Source of the DNA: Scleroderma bovista
Lineage: Eukaryota > Basidiomycota > Agaricomycetes > Boletales > Sclerodermataceae
Length of the DNA: 64,000 nucleotides
Direction: 5' to 3'
NCBI GenBank assembly: GCA_037178675.1
Contig: JAYMGJ010000105.1
Span: 62,001 to 126,000, forward strand
Below, one piece after another: positions 55,870 through 64,000 of the stretch (position 1 is the first letter of the stretch; every line of letters starts with the position of its first letter). The notes below the pieces were generated by a model. It saw only the letters and a list, made by a program, of their open reading frames with translations. It did no database searches and had not been told where the DNA came from. The position numbers and the translations under genes were made by a program.

Positions 55870-57450
55870 TTAGGGAGAAGGGGCGATAACTCTGGTAAGT
55901 TCTAGGTCATGGAAGTAAGTAAAGTGATGGGGTTTCACGATGACAGCAATGCATACCAACTGCGATAGAGAAGACGATGACAGTGACAGATGCACCAGCG
56001 CCCGGAGTGAAACTCCCGGTATATCCAAGAGGCAAATCCCCCCTAGTAATTCATAGACGGCCAAAAGGGGGCTAGGATCTGGGACGTCTTCCGAGAAGTC
56101 TTGGTCAGCACGATCAAACAAAAATTTGCAATCAGTGAATATGACATTTAACATCGGTCGACCTGCCAACTTTCGCTGCTCTAACCACTGTACAAGATCT
56201 TCAATGAGGGGTGACTCAGAGTAAATTATCATATCACGGAGCGTCAGGGATTTTAACACCTCCCAGTCGTCTGCAGGGCGTATGCCGCCCACGTTCGTCC
56301 TGAAGAGATCCAGAGGCATATCCATAGTGCACATCTCCATGTGATACAGGTTTGGGAATACCGAGAATACAACTTCAGTATCCTCAACTCCCAAGATAGA
56401 AGATGGGGCATGCAACACAAGACGTTGGACATGGCAAAATTTGGATTCGAATCCATGGAAGACGGTGGATGGCCAGTCAGTTAGATGGACAGCAGTGAAG
56501 TGCAAATACAAGAGTTGGGGAGCGACAAGGGCCGAAATTAGTCCTCTCGGATGCCTGACCTTGAGTGTAAGTGATGTTAGGAATGGCAGAGAGATGCTAT
56601 CTGGTTGAAGTGAAGGATAATCAGAACACTCAAAATTGAGAGTGGTCAGATTCTGAGATGACAGCAAAGACGGGAGTATCATTGGTCCGAAATGGCCATG
56701 AGAGAACCGTAATGAGAGATTTGTGATTATTTGGCCAGGAGGGAAGTCATCCATGGGAATGAGGGGCCAGAGCTCCAGGCTTTTCAGAGAGGGGGCGTTT
56801 TCTGGCCGTAAGAAAGCGGGGTACTGCATATTTTCATTGACTATGATAGTAGTGTGGAGGAGAGAAGGGAACTTCAAGTGATTGATTTTGTCTAGGATGA
56901 CTTGCATGCATTCGCGACTCTTCATGCGGATATCAAGTATACGCCAGCGATAGACATGCGGTACGATGACATCGATAAAGGAAGAAAGTTCAGCAGGTGT
57001 GCTCCAATATTGAATGGTGATGCGCAGTGGATACTGACGACTCCTTGCCATCTGTGCCCTCAGGAAGGACATATTCGTGCGATAAGGGTCGAGGTCAACA
57101 TTACTCCAAAAGTTCGGAAAGGAGAGGATGATGTTTTTCCAAGCGCGTGACACCCTTGCCAGCTCCCTTATTCTATAGCCACAAAAAGGAAAATCTGCGA
57201 GTTCGAGCACATAGAAAATGATCTCGGGGGGAAGGGAACCGATGGGGGCTGGCTTGGTGCGTACGAGATCCTCTAGCCTAGACTTATGGGCTTTAATTGC
57301 CACACGAACGCTGGAAAGCCGTTCGTGAAGGTCGCGCTCTTCCTTCTCTAGTCGCGCCAATTCAGATCGCACTTGAGCCAGTTCATCCATGACTATTGTG
57401 TCCCGCAGAGCAACGTTGCTTGATGATCCGTTGACTGGAGCATCGACCAT
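55870..57450 (-). CDS. F-box-like protein with N-terminal coiled coil, copy B
   Basis: Single exon, 526 residues, ATG at 57450. Same layout as copy A: coiled coil, PIGSLPPEIIFYVLELADFP, RELARVSRAWKNIILSFP, then leucine-rich sequence. Many of the differences from copy A change the amino acid (for example YWST against FWRT near residue 148). Both frames stay open over more than 500 codons, so both are probably used. The C-terminus is longer than in copy A (ends HDLELTRVIAPSP). Confidence 0.8.
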   Translation of the reverse strand: MVDAPVNGSSSNVALRDTIVMDELAQVRSELARLEKEERDLHERLSSVRVAIKAHKSRLEDLVRTKPAPIGSLPPEIIFYVLELADFPFCGYRIRELARVSRAWKNIILSFPNFWSNVDLDPYRTNMSFLRAQMARSRQYPLRITIQYWSTPAELSSFIDVIVPHVYRWRILDIRMKSRECMQVILDKINHLKFPSLLHTTIIVNENMQYPAFLRPENAPSLKSLELWPLIPMDDFPPGQIITNLSLRFSHGHFGPMILPSLLSSQNLTTLNFECSDYPSLQPDSISLPFLTSLTLKVRHPRGLISALVAPQLLYLHFTAVHLTDWPSTVFHGFESKFCHVQRLVLHAPSSILGVEDTEVVFSVFPNLYHMEMCTMDMPLDLFRTNVGGIRPADDWEVLKSLTLRDMIIYSESPLIEDLVQWLEQRKLAGRPMLNVIFTDCKFLFDRADQDFSEDVPDPSPLLAVYELLGGICLLDIPGVSLRALVHLSLSSSSLSQLVCIAVIVKPHHFTYFHDLELTRVIAPSP

Positions 57451-57620
57451 TCACATCTAGGTTAGTTTTCTATGTGACCATCGAACTAAACATCACATAC
57501 TTGTTGATACGTTTCCGTTAGTCTCCTCTAGGCAGACCAAAGACTCGACGGAAGGTAATCGCTCCTTTCTGACCACGTTGTTGACTTGTTACCTTGCTTG
57601 GCAAGGTCAATTCGTGAGAA

Positions 57621-57989
57621 CGTCACATTGAACTTTGACAAACAACATTGGTTGGCCACCGGCGAGCCACTTCAAGGATCCTTGGGACGACGTTAACTCT
57701 TGATCGACCACCGCCATCCTTGCTTCAATCAAAGAAACACATAGTCCTTCACTGCACAAGGCTTATTCATTTAGACGCGTACGCGTACTACGCTAGATAT
57801 TAGCTACTGCGACACTCTCCCCCTGTTCATTCTTGAACGGATCTCGAATCTCGTCCTGCAGGTTTCCGGGGGGGATGGCTTGGGGAGGGGTCGTTACTTG
57901 TGTCCTTGTAGTAAGTGCATATTGTCATGAGTACATGTGACTTGTTAATCTACTATTAGTAATGAATGCACTACGATGAATCCTAAATG
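57621..57989. other. Intergenic region
   Basis: No gene supported. It holds the 5' flank of F-box copy B and the 3' flank of the DUF6533 gene; both are minus-strand genes. Confidence 0.4.
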
Positions 57990-59678
57990 TCAAGCCTCGC
58001 TCGTGGCAGTAGTATTTGAGTGGTATGCAACGAATGCACCTGGGCTCGGTCGATGCGTGGAATGCGAATTGGGCGAAGCGGCTTCCCGGAGGTGCAAAAT
58101 AAGGTGACACCCACCAATGACCGAGGTTGCTCCCCCGAAGGCATTGACAGCTGTGCCCCATTGCATCTTGGGGAGTTAAGACTTAGTAAATTCTAGTCGA
58201 CTGAATTTATCCAACAGATACATACCCCGGCAGCGTAGAGTACTACTAGGGCAATGACCCACATCAAACCGAAGCTATCAAAACTTTTTCAGAATTTTCC
58301 CATTTCCTCGTAGTGGATGGCTTACCAAAGGAAATACAAGACATTCCCCCCGATGAGAATGTTTATCAGGTGTGCCCGGCTCCATCGTAACCCAGGAGCA
58401 GAGAAATGTCCTTTTGAGCGTTGATAGCCTGCCCAAATGCACAAGCAAAATAGTATTGACTCGAAGATGGGGGTTGGATACATGGCGTTAGGGAGCCATT
58501 GTTCTGGGAGGGTTGCAGTAGAACAGAAGTAGACTCCTGGTAACAGTTGATTCGTAGCTATTGAACGTGATCAAAGCCACTGAAAATGAATGCAGAGCTG
58601 CCTCGGGCTGACCTTTCATGGTGGAACTGAAAACGACGTACACGCGAAACAGTACCACAAATTCCGCGAGAAAGCAAATGATCAGGAATGCAAGGATCTT
58701 CTTGGAGCGCTCATAAAGCGCATAGACTCGCATTTGCAGTAAAACTATTTGAATCCTTAAGACAAGTATTTCCCCAGTACAGCGAATGCTTACCTTGCAC
58801 GGTAATCACAATGAAAAATGGAGGCCATACTTCCATGGGAGCAAGTACTTTGCCTAAAAAGTGGTTGGTTCAAATATTGGCAATGACAAATGGAGTGATA
58901 TCCTTACAGCTGTATACGAAGAAATGGGGTATTGTGATCACCTTGAGCGACACACTATTGCAATGAATTGGTAATCAACGCCCTTACAACTAGTGCAATG
59001 AGTCGGTCAATCGCCATATTGAGGCAAGTAAATGGCCCTTACTAAGAGTGACAGTTTGTCTAAGAAGAATGCTGCCACAAAGATGCATTTCTTATTACTA
59101 TGTCATAATTTGCAAGCAACTCACTAGCTGCGAAGAATCTTAGGAAGACATTAGCGAGGATAGTGCAACAGAAGAGACAAGACGTACATTCCCCAACCGC
59201 TTCCTAGATATCGCAGCTGCGAAGAGGAATAAGGACTCACTGCGCGGGAAGCACACCCATGAAACACGTACTACCAAGTATAAGAAAGTGGATATAGACC
59301 ATGGCCTTTTCTGATACATGGTCATCCATCAGTACAAACAATCCGATGCCTTTGTGGGGTCATTGCATACCCATATGTATTCGACCTGTGGAGTAAACGA
59401 ATTATGTCATTTGCGGATTGCAGCCGAGAATGAAGACTCATACCTCTTGACCAAATACAACCACTGTGCCATGAGCATCAGCAAACTATATTCTAGTTTC
59501 AATACGGGCGTGCTTACCGAAGTCGTAAACTAGCCAGGTCACCGCAGCCGCTGGAAAGTGGAGTCAGCACGCAGCATAGCCAGATCTAATCAATCATGAA
59601 GTTACCCTGACAGATCTTATTGACTTGGATGATATGCCCAAGCTCGATGTAGTATGATTCTAATAGAGCTGGGTCCAT
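57990..59678 (-). CDS. DUF6533 integral membrane protein, apparently intact
   Basis: The start is ATG 59678: MDPALLESYYIELGHIIQVN. A GTAACT..CCAG intron joins ICQ to AAAVTWLVYDF. A second intron leads to the VEYIW end of the core, and a third joins it to KRPWSISTFLYLV. Later exons give LLMRVYALYERSKKIL followed by hydrophobic FLIICFLAEFVVLF, then the segment HLINILIGGNVLYFL. The last exon reads AVNAFGGATSVIGG and LILHLREAASPNS, ending at TGA 57990-57992. This matches the DUF6533 plan seen in the array at 18.8-29.7 kb, but the sequence is clearly another lineage. Function unknown; multi-spanning membrane protein. Confidence 0.75.
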
Positions 59679-60529
59679 CGAGGCAAGATGGGGGGGCGAA
59701 ACCGTGTTGAGGGTACAGCCATCAATGGAAAGACCTTGGACTATAAGCCAAAGCTAATGTAACTCGTTACACGAGGCAGTGTCCAATCAGCCGGCAGTGA
59801 TCATTTAAATCAGGTGATGGTGACCAACCCTGATATGATAATGGTGGAAGGGAAGATAAGTTTTACCTCAAACGGTGAGAGTACTATGCCCGAACTGATG
59901 TCATTACCGACATCAACACGAGCTGAGCAGACAAGTCAAGTGCCAGAAAACAAGTGTTTACTATCCGGTGTTACACATGTTACACACGCCAGTGTCACGA
60001 CTCACGACGGTGGTATGTGGAATACGTTCGAGTCGAGGCTTTGAACACGTCGGGACTCCGTTGTACATAGTTGTTCACGGACCAGTCTGCCGTATGATCA
60101 AGGGGCTAATGCGATTGTAAGTATGAAAGAATGAATTAGCCCCGAAGGCTGAATCAACGGTGGGAAGATTCAACAGGGACGGCGATAGCACCGACGGACC
60201 CTCGGATTCTTGGTTACACAACTGAGCCGCCTCTTGTCAGTTATCCGTAAGTTATCCATGTCCTTCCATGTCAGCCACGGTCACTCCGGGCCCCCATGGT
60301 CATGCTGACCATTCTCATTGTAGCTGGGATGCTCATCTTCAGAGTGATTCCCTCTGCAGTACGTATTAGACAGTGTAGACCCAAACGTGGCATTGAAGTG
60401 TAGCAAATTGCTCTGAGCGTACTCCACCTCTCCAATCCTCTCATTCATTGCCCACACGAACACCTCAATGAAAGTGCTTTCCACCTGTCGGAACCTAAGG
60501 AGAAGATACCGTCGTGATTTACCGCGAGG
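59679..60529. other. Intergenic region with a short open frame
   Basis: A minus-strand open frame at 60281-60484 reads like an exon (FIEVFVWAMNERIGEVEYAQ, then acidic His/Glu-rich). An AG acceptor lies just before it (TTCCGACAG). No start or partner exon was found, so it could be a gene fragment. Nothing else seen. Confidence 0.3.
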
Positions 60530-62070
60530 AATTGGAATTGAGTATCCTCCTGCGCTACCCTCCCTGTCCTTGCGTATGTCTATCTGATATCTTACTCACA
60601 ACTTCCTTCAGAACACTTTAGTTTTTTATCCGTGATCGTCATAGGGCATCTATCCACCGTTTACCTTGCTGCTGCGACACTCGGCATGGTGGTTGCCTCT
60701 GTCACGGGATATAGCATTGTACAGGGCACCACTACTGCTCTTGATACCCTCCTACTTCCTGCGTGGACATCAGATACTCCCTATATGGCAAATTTATTCT
60801 ACTAACCCCCAACCGGAGCTCACTCACATGAATGACAGTCGTCATGACCGCCTTTACCCTCATCGTAAGTCATGTTTTCTTCCACCCGTTCAACGCGCTG
60901 AACTCTCCTCAAGCCCATCATTCTTATATGGCACAACGCTGGACCTATCCTCCTCGAGCTTAAGCAGGACCCAGAGGTGGCTCGCCTCGCCGCTTTACCT
61001 CAAATACGCAATATTAGGCCTTCCTGCGTATAGCCTCAATTGCATATCAAGGTATGTTTCCTTACCATTTTTACCAGGATTGTTTACTAATATGTGCTCG
61101 TCGTCAGACGGTACTTCCAGTCCCGAGGACTGTTCAATTGTTTCGTCATTGTCGTTGCATTCCCTCAATTGGTACCTTGGTAGGTTATTGACCCCTCCTC
61201 TGAAGTCGTTATTGAAATCGTGTTGGTTGTCTCGTCATAATAGTGTATCCACTGGCCTCTCCTTCAACCTTATGTCCCTCGTATCTATAAATATAGTATG
61301 CCTATTTCTTTGTCCCTCTGGATCCCGATCGGCCGCGGGGTATGGGGTGGTTGACCGATCGGGGATAGCAGAAATCGGTGAGTCTAAATCAAGCATCCCA
61401 TTAGTACGTATGAGTGCTGACTTCATTTTGAAATGACGCGATGGGCCAAACCGCATCAGCGTAGGAATCGCTCTGTAAGTGAAACTGATGGAGTAACTGG
61501 CTGCCAGTTTGTATGCATTCATTATCTTACCTGGTCAGGAGGGATCTATGCCGATTAGAGCTTTAGTGACTTGGCCGAGTTTCACTTGCAGCATAGTCTG
61601 TACTGCTTGTTTCTTCGTTATTGATGTACCAGGCAGGGTAGCCACATCCGTCCGGTAAGTTGCGCGCTTCGCCGAGTTCCATTTTCAGTTTGGCTCTGAG
61701 TTTTATGATTCAACTGATGCCATTCCGCTATCGCGATAAACAAAATCAGGATTGGTAACCTCCTCGGCGAAGGAATGTCCCGTCGGGCTGGTATCGTTGC
61801 CCATATATCAATTGCTGTTGTAGTATTTTCCAGTATGTAAGTGATAATTTCCGTCTTTCCTCCTGTGGCCCCTCGCTTCCCAAATCATTTGTTGTCTTAT
61901 TTTGGGTTCCTGCAATCATTGCGACAATTCACGTACATGTCATCGTGTGCATTGTATTCCGCACGAAATGGGCATTTCTGTTCAACAATGACCCTGAAGT
62001 TGACTCCCTTGTGGCGTCTGTTCTACTGTTCGCCGGAGTAAATGGGGGGGATGCAAGGAGTAGGTGCATT
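60530..62070 (+). pseudogene. MATE transporter pseudogene
   Basis: It reads FLSVIVIGHLSTVYLAAATLGM, ASVTGYSIVQGTTTALDTLLLPAWTSDTP, then a TAA right where the intact gene has GLWTQRM. Later parts match in broken frames (LGLPAYSLNCIS, the RYFQSRGLFNC-like block, the RIGNLLGEG-like segment near 61750, WAFLFNNDPEV near 61970). Exon order equals the intact gene at 40305-42703, with the N-terminal polar region and the C-terminus missing. Confidence 0.85.
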
Positions 62071-62810
62071 GATGTCTCTGAGGTGGGTAGTTTGATCGAC
62101 GCGTTGGCATGCTGACGTCCACGGGATCTGGGTAAGCCTGGATGGGAGGCAACCCATGCTCAATGACCGGGGGTTCATAGGTCAGTTGAAACACATAGGC
62201 AACATGGAATGAGACTGGAGTGCTCCTAGAAGGTAAAGGCGATGATTGTACTACTTGCGCAGGGGGCTGATAACGATGGAAGGGCGTGTGGCTCCTGGCA
62301 TACATATGGGGGGCTGACGATGGGTGAAGCTGGCATAGGTATGGTGCCTACCATGGGAGGTTGATACCCGACTATAGGTTCTAGGGATGGGCCCCGCAAC
62401 TGGCCAGGAGGTGGCATGACAGGTGCGACAGGGGTCCCCACATTAATGATATTCTGGGGCGGGGGCGGATGAGGCAAGGTGGGGGATCATGGTACTGGAA
62501 AGGCAGGTTCAGCAAAGTGCTCGCTTGGGGGCGCAGGCATGGGAATGGGTCGAACCGGTGGGTGGACCATCCAATAGATGATGTACCGCATCCTCCCGGT
62601 GACGGATCGCTACCACCAGTGATCGTCCAGCTCGCCCACCCACAACATTCGTGTACGTTTGCTGTTCCATACTCAGACGGCGGATCTCCAAGTTCAGCCA
62701 CCCCTACTCAGGAATCGTTCCATCAACACCCAAGGTGAATGGTGCACGGCTGATATAACAGGTGGTTTCACTCAACAAAGTACCAGGTAAACTTCAACTC
62801 AACGAACAGA
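62071..62810 (-). pseudogene. Proline-rich coding remnant
   Basis: Minus-strand frames carry Pro-rich sequence (PHPPPPQNIINVGTPVAPVM, PPSLSAPCASS) in overlapping short ORFs at 62226-62477 and 62509-62691. A possible CAG acceptor lies at about 62460. No domain recognised. It could be the low-complexity tail of the BTB gene upstream or a separate remnant. Confidence 0.3.
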
Positions 62811-63044
62811 TCAAAGACATCCACCGCCAATTCTGGTATCATAAAATATTGGCACCTCATCAATCCACCCCTCCACTGTCTCTGGGCCCACTTGGCCAAC
62901 ATGGAAGAGGTCGGCAAAGGCTTCGGATTCGTTTACCAAGACAGTATGGATGAGCTTGTAAAGCGTATTTTCAACCTTGACGATGTATGTGCCGTTGTCA
63001 AAGTAAAACTGAGGATGACGGGTAACGGTCTCAGAAGGAGTCAT
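62811..63044 (-). pseudogene. BTB/POZ-domain protein, truncated
   Basis: The ATG at 63044 starts MTPSETVTRHPQFYFDNG. YIVKVENTLYKLIHTVLVNESEAF and ADLF follow, the usual start of fungal BTB/POZ domains, which mediate dimerisation or Cul3 binding. The frame ends after about 77 residues, well before the roughly 100 residues of a complete domain, and no in-phase next exon was found. Confidence 0.55.
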
Positions 63045-64000
63045 GGTAGAGCTGAAGGTTTGGCCGTGGCAAGTCTGGTTAATGAAGGTCTGTTTCCTTG
63101 GCCGGGACCTAAGCTTTGCACCAGAGCCTGAGAGGTTATCTGTGCGGTTAAGCTTGAAATATGTAGTGCATACATACAGAAGGTGCATCGTTCATCTTGC
63201 AACTGCATTGTTCCCAAGCATACAAGATTCTTACTCACAGGTTTATCATTAGGCGAACAGCACCAGGCCTCCCGGCGGACTCGCGGAGAGAGGTCTCAAA
63301 CATGATTAAGTAAATAAGTCGATTTCCCTACTCACCACAGAAGTTACTGTAACTCGGCCTTACACCATTCTTAGCTGCCACAATAATGTTCAACGACTTG
63401 TTGCCGCTTACTGCCGAAGCGGAGTGTGGACATTTGAACCTGCACAGGTTGGCAACGAAAATAACTATGGTACACTCTCAGTCAGTTGTGTTCCTATTTC
63501 TGTTTTCTAGGACGCTTCCAGCCAGATCCCATCCTACTGAAACGTAAGGTAACTGGCATCTGTGCTTCACCATTTGCTGATATCAGTGTCTGGCTATCCA
63601 CTAAGGCCAACTGTGCCTTGGCGGTCAGAAACAGGTACGTCGCCTTTCCAGTGTTCGCCATGCTCAGGGACTCCACCCGGGATGCAGGCGGCGTACGTCT
63701 AGGCAGCCATTTCCGCGAGTGAGTGTTTCATCTGCATTTGAAAATTTCTTCCACCGCAGAGTCGGAGCATGATTATTCCAGGCGAATCTCTTAATTATAC
63801 TATTTTCTGGAACACTGTTCTCGGTGTTAGACTCAGATTCCTTGTGGGTGGGTACACACTTGATCTAAATACCTATGATCCGTGCCACTCCGTTAAGGGT
63901 AGAATCATGGTCTCCAAAAGCCGATCTCCGAGAGAGAAAGTTACGCCATTACTCTAAAACCAGGTTCTACTTTCGTTGGGTGTTTTCTAGAATCCTGTAT
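63045..64000. other. Right-edge region
   Basis: Short open frames on both strands (for example 63486-63722 plus) have no recognised protein character. A gene could extend past the window edge. Confidence 0.3.

Noticed and set aside
1..64000. CRISPR arrays, tRNA and rRNA genes
   Set aside because: No regularly spaced short repeats and no tRNA B-box or rRNA motifs were recognised by eye; the source is a eukaryote.

Overview
This window comes from a filamentous fungus, most likely an agaricomycete basidiomycete. The host genes carry many short GT-AG introns of about 50-70 nt. They belong to families that are expanded in mushrooms and relatives: NACHT STAND proteins, F-box proteins, DUF6533 membrane proteins and MATE transporters. 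A Ty3/Gypsy element, a Ngaro/DIRS-like tyrosine-recombinase element and a Tad-like LINE add to that picture. All calls were made by eye; exon joints were accepted only when splice signals and reading phase agreed.

Layout. 1-7418: a Ty3/Gypsy LTR retrotransposon on the minus strand, running off the left edge. Its gag-pol frame is interrupted by four stops, all TGA. 7440-13600: a Ngaro/DIRS-like element on the plus strand with gag, RT-RNase H and tyrosine recombinase, framed by diverged repeats. 13592-13722: a small MITE-like inverted-repeat unit. 14254-17303: a seven-exon NACHT gene (minus) with an unusual C-terminus. 17.3-31.1 kb: a decayed tandem array with four DUF6533 membrane-protein copies, interspersed with fragments of the NACHT 5' exon and of an F-box gene. 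It ends in the intact F-box gene at 31146-32758.

33138-36000 holds two ordinary plus-strand genes, a 95-residue Cys/His-rich protein and a glutamine-synthetase-like enzyme. 36-40.3 kb is mostly non-coding and contains a MATE relic. 40305-42703 is an apparently intact MATE transporter. 43928-46382 encodes an agaricomycete-type protein of unknown function and a CreA/Mig1-like two-finger C2H2 protein with an altered second finger. 46410-52357 is an intact LINE with a 9-bp target-site duplication, inserted 19 bp after the zinc-finger stop codon. 52965-57640 is a tandem pair of F-box-like genes (minus). 57990-59678 is an intact DUF6533 gene (minus). 60530-62070 is a MATE pseudogene. 62.1-63.1 kb holds a proline-rich remnant and a truncated BTB/POZ gene.

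The transposons are self-contained and do not form a pathway with the host genes. The host part looks like a birth-and-death region in which NACHT, F-box and membrane-protein genes were duplicated together and then eroded, with MATE copies repeated elsewhere in the window. No rRNA, tRNA or CRISPR array was recognised.
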